Below are positions 34,219 through 42,145 of a stretch of 64,000 nucleotides of DNA, one piece after another; within the stretch, counting starts at the first letter, position 1, and each line of letters starts with the position of its first letter. The stretch lies in assembly GCF_019091135.1 (NCBI RefSeq), contig NZ_JAGXJW010000008.1, positions 99,941-163,940 of the forward strand, given 5' to 3'. The notes below the pieces were generated by a model. The model had not been told where the DNA came from, did not search any database, and saw only the letters and a list, made by a program, of their open reading frames with translations. The position numbers were made by a program, and so were the translations under genes. Source of the stretch: Cohnella sp. GbtcB17. Lineage in GTDB: Bacteria > Bacillota > Bacilli > Paenibacillales > Paenibacillaceae.

Positions 34219-35610
34219 ATGCTGAAAATTGCAATGATCGGGGCGGGAAGCATCAACTTCACGCGCAGGCTCATCATGGACTTGATGGCGGTGCCCGAAT
34301 TCCGCGATACCGAATTCCGGCTCATGGACATCGATCCGGAGACGCTCGAGATGGTGACCAAGCTGAGCGAGCGCATGCTCGAGACGAACGGTCTGACAGA
34401 CGTGAAAATTGTGCCGACGACGAGCCAGCGGGAAGCGATCCGGGATGCCGACTACGTCATCTGTCTGGCTCGCGTCGGCGGACTCGAGGCGTACCGCCAC
34501 GACATCGAGATTCCGCTCAAGTATGGCGTCGAGCAATGCGTCGGCGACACGCTCGGACCGGGCGGCGTGTTCTTCGCCCTCCGCACGATCCCGGTGCTGC
34601 TCGACATCGCCAAGGATATGCGTGAGCTCGCGCCGAACGCGCTGCTGCTCAACTATTCCAACCCGATGGCGATGAATACGTGGGCCGTGCGGCGCGCCGG
34701 GGGCGTTCGGGTCGTCGGCCTATGCCACGGGGTGCAGCACGGGCACGAGCAGATCGCCGAGGCGTTCGGCCTGCCGCAGGACGAGATCGACCAGATTTGC
34801 GCGGGCATCAACCACCAGACGTGGTTCATCAACATCTCTCATAAAGGCAAAGATCTGACACCGCATCTGCTCGAGGCGTTCGAGAACCATCCGACGCTGC
34901 CGCAAAGAGAGCCTTGCCGCATCGACGTGCTGCGCAGATTCGGCTACTATTCGACCGAGTCGAACGGCCACCTGAGCGAGTACCTGCCTTGGTACCGCAA
35001 GAAGTCCGCCGATATGTCCAAGTGGATCAACGACAAGGAATGGATCGGCGGAGTGACGGCGGGTTATCTCGAGCACTGCCTGACGCGCTTCGTCGACTAC
35101 AAGGAGATGTACCCGAAGATGCTGAGCGGCGAGATTGCGTCCATCCCGCTCGGACAGCGTTCAGAGGAGCATGGCTCGTACATCATCGAAGCGCTGGAGA
35201 CAGGCAAGACGTACCGCGGCAATTTCAATATCGAGAACCGCGGCATGATCACGAACCTGCCGGACGGCGCCACGATCGAGATCCCGTGCTACGTAGATCG
35301 CAACGGCATCGCGCCGACATACATCGGCGATCTCCCGATGGCCTGCGCCGCCACCTGCCGATCGAGCATCAGCGTGCAGGAGATGGCCGTCGAGGCCGCG
35401 CTGACCGGCAACCGCGAGCTCGTCAAGCTCGCCGTGCTGCACGATCCGCTCACGGCCGCCGTCTGCAGTACCGAGCAGGTGTGGAGCATGGTCGACGAGA
35501 TGCTGGAGGCGCTCGCGCCCTGGCTGCCCCAGTTCAACGGCGAAGGCCGCACCTGGCCGGATCTTCCGCAGCCGGCGGGCAGCATGTACCACTTCATGCG
35601 CGCGAAATAA
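34219..35610 (+). CDS. Glycoside hydrolase family 4 enzyme, second copy, CHGV type
   Basis: 463 residues starting after GGAGGTCATGATAAA. The NAD loop GAGSINF and the acidic LMDID after strand 2 are intact. GDTLGPGGVFFALRTIPVLL, NYSNPMAMN, Cys169 in CHGV and His199 in GINHQTWF provide the cofactor and Mn2+ sites. In the published motif scheme CHGx belongs to alpha-glucuronidase-type members, so uronic acid side chains are a possible substrate; this fits the neighbouring acetyl xylan esterase, since glucuronoxylan carries both acetyl and glucuronosyl groups. That link is inference. The gene ends with a strong terminator at 35611-35647. Confidence 0.9.
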   Translation: MLKIAMIGAGSINFTRRLIMDLMAVPEFRDTEFRLMDIDPETLEMVTKLSERMLETNGLTDVKIVPTTSQREAIRDADYVICLARVGGLEAYRHDIEIPLKYGVEQCVGDTLGPGGVFFALRTIPVLLDIAKDMRELAPNALLLNYSNPMAMNTWAVRRAGGVRVVGLCHGVQHGHEQIAEAFGLPQDEIDQICAGINHQTWFINISHKGKDLTPHLLEAFENHPTLPQREPCRIDVLRRFGYYSTESNGHLSEYLPWYRKKSADMSKWINDKEWIGGVTAGYLEHCLTRFVDYKEMYPKMLSGEIASIPLGQRSEEHGSYIIEALETGKTYRGNFNIENRGMITNLPDGATIEIPCYVDRNGIAPTYIGDLPMACAATCRSSISVQEMAVEAALTGNRELVKLAVLHDPLTAAVCSTEQVWSMVDEMLEALAPWLPQFNGEGRTWPDLPQPAGSMYHFMRAK

Positions 35611-35647
35611 AAGAAGCGGCAGCCTTTGCGGGCTGCCGCTTCTTTTT
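35611..35647 (+). terminator. Rho-independent terminator of the GH4 gene
   Basis: AAGAAGCGGCAGCC pairs with GGCTGCCGCTTCTT around TTTGC, followed by a T-run, one base after the stop codon. Confidence 0.9.
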
Positions 35648-35716
35648 CGCCTGGCGATGCGGCGCTGCTTCCGCTCGATGAACGTCCGGTCGCGCAACTC
35701 CGCGCGCGCTGCGCCT

Positions 35717-35993
35717 TGGTGTTCCTATCCAGGAACATTGGTGCCTTTCACGCGTTGCGCTGCGCCTTGGCGTTCCTATCCAGGAACACTGGAGCCTTTC
35801 ACGCGGCGCGCTGCCCCTTGGTGTTCCTATCCAGGAACAATGGGGCCTTTCACGCGTTGCGCTACCCCATGGCGTTCCTATCCAGGAACACTGGGGCCTT
35901 TCACGCGTTGCGCTGCCCCTTGGTGTTCCTATCCAGGAACACTGGGGCCTTTCACACGTTGCGCTGCCCTTGCGTGACCCTGTTCAGGAACAC
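35717..35993. repeat. Tandem array of six 51-bp hairpin repeats (core GTTCCTATCCAGGAAC)
   Basis: Copies start at 35717, 35770, 35821, 35872, 35923 and 35974 (the last degenerate), mostly 51 bp apart. Each begins G(T/C)GTTCCTATCCAGGAACAC, a hairpin with an ATCC loop, followed by a linker with GGGGCCTTTCACGCGTTGCG. Together with the terminator it fills the 450-bp gap between the convergent GH4 and lipoprotein genes. Because 51 is a multiple of three, open frames run through it; I do not regard them as genes. Confidence 0.92.
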
Positions 35994-36060
35994 CAGGACG
36001 GGCATGGCCGTAAGGGATCGCGCATTCGCTTGCCCTTACCTGCCTTGCAGCACCCTCGCC

Positions 36061-37602
36061 TTATTGGCCTTTGCTCTTCAAAAATTCATCCACCTGTCTT
36101 TGATATTCGGCCATGTAGCGATCGAGTCCGGCCTTTTTGCGCTTCTCCACGTACTGGGGCAAATAGCTGTCCGGGTCGACGGTACCGGTGTCCAGCACCT
36201 TTTTGAACTCGCTCTCCACCGCCTTCAGGTTGGCCTCTTCGGCCTTCACCGATTCTACGTTAAACTTGAAGCCGTACAGGACGTCTTTTTTGGCGCTGTC
36301 GTTGGCCTGCTTCGTTCTTTCCCAAGTATCGGCCGGCTGGCCTTCCGTCAGGTAGCCGATGGTGACATTCCCCATTACCCAGTTCATGCCCGGGTTGTAG
36401 CCCGCCGAGGGATTAACCTTGATCGTGTTGTCGCCGATCTTGGTATAATGCTTGTTCTCGATGCCGAAGGCGAGCAGGTTGTAGAGCGTCGGGTCGGTGT
36501 TGACCAGCTCGGCGAGCATGACGGCGCGCTCCGGATTTTTGGAGGTGCCGCTTACGGCAGTGATGCTGGCGGTCACGCCCGTGAACAGCGGTTCCACCAG
36601 CGGCACGAACACGACGTCGTTGCCGCCGTTGCCCGCTTTGGCCGCCGCCTCGCCGCCCGGCTTCTGGGTGTAGTCGAAAGTAGAGGCGTATACGCCTGTT
36701 TTTTCGACATCGGCTTTGTTCTTTAAGGTCGCCGCATCTTGATTGATATACTTTTTCTCGTACCATTCATGTGCCATGGCGACATGCTGTTTATATTCCG
36801 GCATGGTGAACTGGTCCAGGACGGTTACTTTGCCGTCGACCGTCTTATGCGGCATTTTGTTAAAGTAGTCCACGCCGTACGCCCGCGCTTCAAAGAAATC
36901 GGAGTTGATGCCGAACGGAATGATGCCCGGTTCGTTCTGCTTGATCTGCTCGAAGAAAGGCTCCATATCCCGATAGCTCTTGATCTTGCCCGGATCGAGA
37001 TGATACTTGTCGGCAAAACGCTTTTGCACCACGAAGCCTGCGGACTTGGCCGCGATCTGGTAGTTCGGGATGCCGTAAATTTTGCCGTTCACCTTCATAT
37101 CTTCCCATGCGGCGGCAGGCAGGCTCGCCTTCAGCTTCTGACCGTATTTGTCGAGCAGCTCATCCAGCTCCAGAAAAGCGCCTTTCTGCGTATTCGAGTT
37201 AAAGTCGAAGCGCCAATCGGACGTCCAGACCAGGTCGAACGGCTCGCCGGATGCGATGGACGTGTTCATCTTCTGCTCGTAGTCGGATCCGGCGATCGGC
37301 TTCAGCTTTACCGTGGCGTTCAGCTTCGGCTTAATGTACTTGTTGACCTCGGCTTCCACGGACTTCAAATCCGCCTGCTGCGTGCTCTCCAGGTAATACC
37401 AGGTCAGCTCCGCCGGCGGAAGATCGCTGGCAGTCGATGGTGCGCTCGCGGTCGATGATGCGCTCCCGGTCGATTGGGCGCTTGGCGAAGCGCTGCCTTC
37501 CGCGGAATTGCCGTTGTTCGAATTCCCGCACGCCGTTACGGCCACGGATGCCGCAAGCAGAACGGACACGCCCGTCCAGGACGCTTTTTTAACCAACTTC
37601 AT
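36061..37602 (-). CDS. Substrate-binding lipoprotein (importer C)
   Basis: 513 residues after GGGGAGG. The signal peptide MKLVKKASWTGVSVLLAASV leads to VTAC with lipidated Cys25; an Asn/Ser/Ala/Thr-rich linker with a repeated SxTAS pattern follows. The binding domain includes LTWYYLESTQQADLK and FDLVWTSDWRF, and the family stretch GKIYGIPNYQIAAKS. It is the last gene of the operon after two permeases, the same order as importer A and opposite to B and D. DUF3502-type binding proteins share its length, but I cannot name the sugar. Its 3' end faces the hairpin array. Confidence 0.9.
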   Translation of the reverse strand: MKLVKKASWTGVSVLLAASVAVTACGNSNNGNSAEGSASPSAQSTGSASSTASAPSTASDLPPAELTWYYLESTQQADLKSVEAEVNKYIKPKLNATVKLKPIAGSDYEQKMNTSIASGEPFDLVWTSDWRFDFNSNTQKGAFLELDELLDKYGQKLKASLPAAAWEDMKVNGKIYGIPNYQIAAKSAGFVVQKRFADKYHLDPGKIKSYRDMEPFFEQIKQNEPGIIPFGINSDFFEARAYGVDYFNKMPHKTVDGKVTVLDQFTMPEYKQHVAMAHEWYEKKYINQDAATLKNKADVEKTGVYASTFDYTQKPGGEAAAKAGNGGNDVVFVPLVEPLFTGVTASITAVSGTSKNPERAVMLAELVNTDPTLYNLLAFGIENKHYTKIGDNTIKVNPSAGYNPGMNWVMGNVTIGYLTEGQPADTWERTKQANDSAKKDVLYGFKFNVESVKAEEANLKAVESEFKKVLDTGTVDPDSYLPQYVEKRKKAGLDRYMAEYQRQVDEFLKSKGQ

Positions 37603-37659
37603 TTGAACAACCTCCCCTATGGATGTAAGTCGATTTATATTGGATAAGGCGGGTCCCCG

Positions 37660-38550
37660 CTAACCTTTGAGAGACCCGACCGTCAACCCCTGCACAAAAA
37701 ACCGTTGAAAAAACGGAAATACGATCAGCATCGGTCCGGCCGCCAGCACGACCATGGCCATCCGGGCGGACAGCGCGGGGAAGTTCGCCTGCACCGAGCC
37801 CATCTGCGAGAGCATCTGCTCGTTCTGACTTAGAAACTCAATGCTGTCCATGATGCGGACAAGCATGAGCTGGAGCGGCACCAGGTCGGGATTGTCGATA
37901 TAGAGCATCGCCGGAAACCAGGCGTTCCAGTAATTAAAGGAGATGAACAGTCCAAGCGTGGCCAGCGCAGGCGTAGACAGCGGCAAAATAATCCGGAAGA
38001 AAATGGTCCATTCCCTCGCGCTGTCCACCTTGGCCGATTCGATGATCTCCCCCGGCACCTTCACCATAAAGCCCTTCATAATCATAATGTTGAATGGGGT
38101 CAGCAGCCCGGACAGAATGAGCGCCCATAGCGTATCCTTCAGATGAAGCACCTGGGTCATCAGAATGTAGGAAGGCACCAATCCGCCGCTGAACAGCATG
38201 GTAAAAAATATATAAAAGGTGCCGATCCGGCCGTAGCGGAAGTTGGTCCGCGAGATGGCGTACGCGGTCGTCGCCGTCAGGAAAAGGCCGGCAATCGTAC
38301 CGGCGATCGTCACGAGAATCGTCACGCCATAGGCCTGCGCGATCACCTTGGGCGCCTTCAGCACGATGGCGTACGCATCCAGGCTGAATACCCGGGGCCA
38401 GAACGAATACCCGTTGCGCAGCAGGTCGCTTTCGCTGCTGAAGGATATGGAGACGATGAGCAGCAGCGGCCCGATCATCGCGATGGACACGAGGATGAAC
38501 ATCAGATGGACCAGCATTTTGGAGAAACGAGGCACGGATGCGCTTTTCAT
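37660..38550 (-). CDS. Carbohydrate ABC transporter permease, YtcP/LplC type (importer C)
   Basis: 296 residues; the ATG of MKSASVPRF lies nine bases after AGAAGG (a TTG 9 bp upstream would overlap that site). Six membrane segments, EAA loop (EIIESAKVDSAREWTIFFRIILPLSTP) and tail FVQGLTVGSLKG. The EAA loop has DSA where most relatives have DGA. It sits between the LplB-type permease and the lipoprotein. Confidence 0.9.
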   Translation of the reverse strand: MKSASVPRFSKMLVHLMFILVSIAMIGPLLLIVSISFSSESDLLRNGYSFWPRVFSLDAYAIVLKAPKVIAQAYGVTILVTIAGTIAGLFLTATTAYAISRTNFRYGRIGTFYIFFTMLFSGGLVPSYILMTQVLHLKDTLWALILSGLLTPFNIMIMKGFMVKVPGEIIESAKVDSAREWTIFFRIILPLSTPALATLGLFISFNYWNAWFPAMLYIDNPDLVPLQLMLVRIMDSIEFLSQNEQMLSQMGSVQANFPALSARMAMVVLAAGPMLIVFPFFQRFFVQGLTVGSLKG

Positions 38551-38569
38551 CTGGGGCAACCTTCTTTCT

Positions 38570-39538
38570 CTACCACAGGGAGTTTTCTTTGTTCAGCTTG
38601 CGGACGACGGCATTCGTCGCGATCACGAGCACCATGCCCACAAGGGACTGGTACAGTCCGACCGCGGAGGACATGCCGACATCGCCGACGTTGCGAAGCG
38701 CCCGGTATACGTACGTATCGATAATATCGGTCGTCGGGTAAGTCATCCCCTGGTTGTTCGGAATGAAGTAATGGAGACCAAAATCTCCGTGGAAAATGCC
38801 GCCTACCGACAAGATCAGCATAATCGTAATGAGCGGGGTCAGCATCGGAATCGTGATTTTCATGGCCATCTGGAACCGGGTCGCTCCGTCTATTTTCGCC
38901 GCTTCGTAATATTCCTGATTAATGCCCATGACGCCTGCGTAGTAGACCAGCGCGGAGAAGCCGACCTTCTTCCACAGACTGGCGACGTTCAATATAACAG
39001 GCCAAGGCTCCTTCTCCAAATACCACTTGTGCGGCTCCATGCCGAACCATTGCAGGATCGTGTTCAAATAACCGGTTTGCTGGTCCAGGAAGGCGTAGCT
39101 GATGTAGCTGACGACGACCCAGGACAGGAAGTACGGAACGAACAGCGCGGTTTGATAGATTTTAGAGGCGTTTCTCCCGATCTCGTTAAGCAGGATGGCG
39201 AACAAGAGGGCAAAGACCAGCGTCAGAACAATATAGCCCATCTCGTACAGCACCGTGTTGCGCGTTATTCTCCAGGCGTCCTCCGAGACGAAAAAGAACT
39301 TGAAGTTCTCGAAGCCGACCCACTCGCTGCCCAGAATCCCCTGGTCGTACCGGTACCGCTTGAAGGCCAGAATGATGCCGAACATGGGCAGATAAGCAAA
39401 GATCAGAATATAAATGAAGCCGGGGAAAAACAAGCCCAGTATTTCCCGGTTCTGCTTCAGATGCCTCCATTCCCGCACCGGCCAGAAGACGCGTTTCCTT
39501 TTTGTCCCGGACTTCGATTTTGAGATTGCCGTTTCCAT
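38570..39538 (-). CDS. Carbohydrate ABC transporter permease, LplB type (importer C)
   Basis: 322 residues from the ATG of METAISKS, preceded by AAGGAGGG at seven bases; the longer in-frame extension runs into the upstream regulatory region and is rejected. It has a basic cytoplasmic N-terminus, a first helix (LGLFFPGFIYILIFAYLPMFGIILAFKRY) and the EAA loop YYEAAKIDGATRFQMAMKITIPMLTP; it ends LNKENSLW. First gene of importer C, 215 bp from the end of the membrane AraC regulator, with repeated sequence words in the gap. Confidence 0.9.
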   Translation of the reverse strand: METAISKSKSGTKRKRVFWPVREWRHLKQNREILGLFFPGFIYILIFAYLPMFGIILAFKRYRYDQGILGSEWVGFENFKFFFVSEDAWRITRNTVLYEMGYIVLTLVFALLFAILLNEIGRNASKIYQTALFVPYFLSWVVVSYISYAFLDQQTGYLNTILQWFGMEPHKWYLEKEPWPVILNVASLWKKVGFSALVYYAGVMGINQEYYEAAKIDGATRFQMAMKITIPMLTPLITIMLILSVGGIFHGDFGLHYFIPNNQGMTYPTTDIIDTYVYRALRNVGDVGMSSAVGLYQSLVGMVLVIATNAVVRKLNKENSLW

Positions 39539-39620
39539 GGCGTCCCTCCTTTCCAGTGATTGCCGCATCCCCATATTGGCACAGCATACAACGCGGCCGG
39601 AAGTCCGAATAATGAACGAT

Positions 39621-39654
39621 TGTGCGCAAATCCGGCGTTTGGCGTGTATGCAAA
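39621..39654. promoter_or_regulatory. Direct repeats TGTGCGCAAA / TGTATGCAAA upstream of importer C (candidate AraC site)
   Basis: Two 10-bp direct repeats (39621-39630 and 39645-39654) are spaced 24 bp start to start, about two helical turns, as in AraC-type operators. They lie upstream of a possible -10, TATGCT at 39583-39588 (minus strand), that lacks a clear -35. The neighbouring 39754-42090 protein is the likely ligand-responsive activator. Confidence 0.45.
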
Positions 39655-39709
39655 CGAAAGATTTGTATGGACGCCTCCGCATACGCCGCATACCGGGCAC
39701 AGAATACGC

Positions 39710-39732
39710 AAAAAGACGCCGTCGCCGGCGTC
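39710..39732 (-). terminator. Rho-independent terminator of the membrane AraC regulator gene
   Basis: GACGCCG and CGGCGTC pair around GCGA on the minus strand and are followed by five T residues, 20 bp after the stop. It separates the regulator from importer C. Confidence 0.75.
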
Positions 39733-39753
39733 CTGAAGCGTGCATTTTTTCCG

Positions 39754-42090
39754 CTAGTAAATCGTCTTTTTCAGCCGGTATTCGTTGGGCGTCACGCCGT
39801 ACTTGTTTTTGAACAGCTTGTAGAAGTTGCTCCGGTTCACGAAGCCGACCTTCTCCATGACCTCACTTACGCTTCGGTCCGTGGACTCCAGCAGCAGCGC
39901 GGTATGAAAAAGGCGGATCTCGGTGATATACTCCGAGACCGACTGCCGCTCGCTCAGCTTGAAGAGCTTGCCCACATGCGCGGACGACATTTTCAGCATG
40001 GCCGCGATACCTTGCAGGGACAGGTTGGGGTCCTGATAATGGTCCTCGATGAACTCCTTGATCGTGTCCACCAGAATTTTGTTTTTGGCGTAATCGGCGT
40101 CCTCCCGCTCTCCCTCGATGCTTCGGAAAACCTCCAGCAGCTCGGCTGCCATCTCGTCCAGCGTTTCTTTCTCCAGCAGTTGCTTCTGGACGATGTTCCA
40201 ATCGATGGAGATGGGGGACAGCTTGTTGGCGTTCAGCCCGTTCACCGCCTGCCTCATCGAGGTGAGGAGCAGGAGCAGCGAATGGTAGATCATATCGGGG
40301 TGCAGCCTGGAGATGTGCCGGAACAGCTTGTGCAGCGACTCCTCAAAAGCTTCCGCCTGGCCGGATCGCAGACTGTCCGCCAGCTTCTTCTCCAGCTCGG
40401 CAGGCAGCTGGAAGTCCCGGTTTTCGAGCCGTCCTTTGACCATATCGTGCGTGATGACGCTGCGATAGCCGAATACCATCCGGTAATGGAGAATCTGCTG
40501 GGCCAGTTCGTGGCTTCGGTGCAGCTCCTCGTACCGTTCGAACACGGGACTGACCGCCGCCGACAGGCTGAGCCGGTAGTAGGCTTCCACGATCTGCTGA
40601 ATCTCCTTCAGCAAGCCTGCGACCTGCTCTTCCATGCCGGCGGCCGAAGCGGCGCCGCTTACGATCATCGCGAAATGGCCGCTTCGCATATCGACGCTCT
40701 CGCACAGATAGTCGCGGGACAGCACCTCTACCGCGATGTTCATGACGGCAAAGGCGTACATCCGTTTCTCCGCCTGCTGCGCCGCGCGATCCAGCTGCCA
40801 ATGGCGGTCGATGGAGAGAATGCAGCACACCATCGGGGAATCGGGGTTCAGGCGCATCCCGCTGCGTTCGATCTGCTCGGCCAGCTCCCGGCCGGTGATG
40901 GCCGCGCTATCCGCCAGCAGGCGGCGCAAATTGTAGTTTTTGACCACGTTGGGATCGGCGCGGAACCGCGTACGTTCTACCTCGCTCTTGTCGACGATCC
41001 GCCGGTACGTCTCCGACAGGAAGGCCAATTCGTCTTTGGCGCCGACGATCTCCTCGCCCGCCTCCCAAGCGCCCGTCCGCCGGACCTGATTGATCAGATT
41101 CTCGATCGGACGGTACAGCCTGTGGGAGACGAGGACCGACAGCGCGATGGACACCAAGAAGAACACGCCAGACAACATTAGCGTAAACGACTTCCACCGG
41201 TCGATCTTGTGGAAGATGGCATCGTAAGGCTGCAGGCTGACGATCGTCCAGCCGAAGGCGTCCGAGGGCATATACGTGACCAGGTAGGGCTCTCCGCCGA
41301 TCCGGGTCTTGAAAAAGTCCGGCGCGGAGCTTCCTGTCCCGCTCCGCTTCTTCAATTCCGCCTGAACGCCGGGGTCCAGGGAAGTCTCCTTCAGATCCGT
41401 GCCGAAGGAACGGTCGTCCCGGTCGAGGACGACGATCTGTCCGGGCACCTCCGTGCCCAGACCGTTTAATCTCCGGATGTTGTCGAACAGCCAGTCCGGC
41501 TTCACATTAACGAACATGACGCTGTCGCCGGACCGGTAGGCGCCGACTTTGTCGTAGAGAATGTAGGAGAATACGTCCGCAGGGTGCCCGGACAGGGGCA
41601 GTATCATCGGAACCAGGGAAGCCTTGACCCGGGGCGGGGTAAGGCGAAGGAAGCTTCGGTACTTTTCCTCCAGCGCCTTCTCGTATTGAATGTCGATATT
41701 GCCGCCGGCGAAGATCCGGTCCGCCCGGCCGTTGTACATGATGACCGAATGTACGTAGGAATTGCTGTTGACCCATTTGTCCAGCTTGCCGAGCTTGTTG
41801 ACGAGATCGAAGGTATTGATGCCGTCCCCGTACAGAAGCGGAATAAAGTCGTTATCGACAAAAAGATTGTAGGCCAGGCCGTCGATCATCTTGCCCAGGA
41901 ACCCGATATTGTAGTTGACCTGGGACAGCACCTTTTTGTTGGCATCGTACTGGATCTCCTGCACGATTTTCTCGGAATAGCGGTACAGGGTCAGAGCCGT
42001 CAGGGAGAGCGACAACGCGATGAGCAGCGAAATGGATATGGAGATTCTCTGCAGATATTTCCTGGACCGATAAGCGCTCACGAGCTTCAT
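39754..42090 (-). CDS. Membrane-anchored AraC-family sensor-regulator next to importer C
   Basis: 778 residues after GGAGAGAG. First helix at about 17-37 (ISISLLIALSLSLTALTLY), an extracellular double-Cache-like sensor region to about 300, second helix (FTLMLSGVFFLVSIALSVLVS) near 305-325 leading into a HAMP-like stretch. The central region is coiled and variable. The C-terminal AraC domain at about 675-775 has LSLQGIAAMLKMSSAHVGKLFKLSERQSVSEYI and VGFVNRSNFYKLFKNKYGVTPNEYRLK. Same class as the 3012-5279 regulator, but the sensor regions differ, so the ligand probably differs. It lies between GH35 and importer C on the same strand, but ends in its own terminator. Confidence 0.92.
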   Translation of the reverse strand: MKLVSAYRSRKYLQRISISISLLIALSLSLTALTLYRYSEKIVQEIQYDANKKVLSQVNYNIGFLGKMIDGLAYNLFVDNDFIPLLYGDGINTFDLVNKLGKLDKWVNSNSYVHSVIMYNGRADRIFAGGNIDIQYEKALEEKYRSFLRLTPPRVKASLVPMILPLSGHPADVFSYILYDKVGAYRSGDSVMFVNVKPDWLFDNIRRLNGLGTEVPGQIVVLDRDDRSFGTDLKETSLDPGVQAELKKRSGTGSSAPDFFKTRIGGEPYLVTYMPSDAFGWTIVSLQPYDAIFHKIDRWKSFTLMLSGVFFLVSIALSVLVSHRLYRPIENLINQVRRTGAWEAGEEIVGAKDELAFLSETYRRIVDKSEVERTRFRADPNVVKNYNLRRLLADSAAITGRELAEQIERSGMRLNPDSPMVCCILSIDRHWQLDRAAQQAEKRMYAFAVMNIAVEVLSRDYLCESVDMRSGHFAMIVSGAASAAGMEEQVAGLLKEIQQIVEAYYRLSLSAAVSPVFERYEELHRSHELAQQILHYRMVFGYRSVITHDMVKGRLENRDFQLPAELEKKLADSLRSGQAEAFEESLHKLFRHISRLHPDMIYHSLLLLLTSMRQAVNGLNANKLSPISIDWNIVQKQLLEKETLDEMAAELLEVFRSIEGEREDADYAKNKILVDTIKEFIEDHYQDPNLSLQGIAAMLKMSSAHVGKLFKLSERQSVSEYITEIRLFHTALLLESTDRSVSEVMEKVGFVNRSNFYKLFKNKYGVTPNEYRLKKTIY

Positions 42091-42145
42091 CGTTCTCTCT
42101 CCGATCTATGAACAGTGAAAAATTATTATAGCATAGGACCGCAGG

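Noticed and set aside
35626..35977. Open frames through the 35.7-kb array
   Set aside because: Same reason: period divisible by three, overlapping a clear terminator, no ribosome site.
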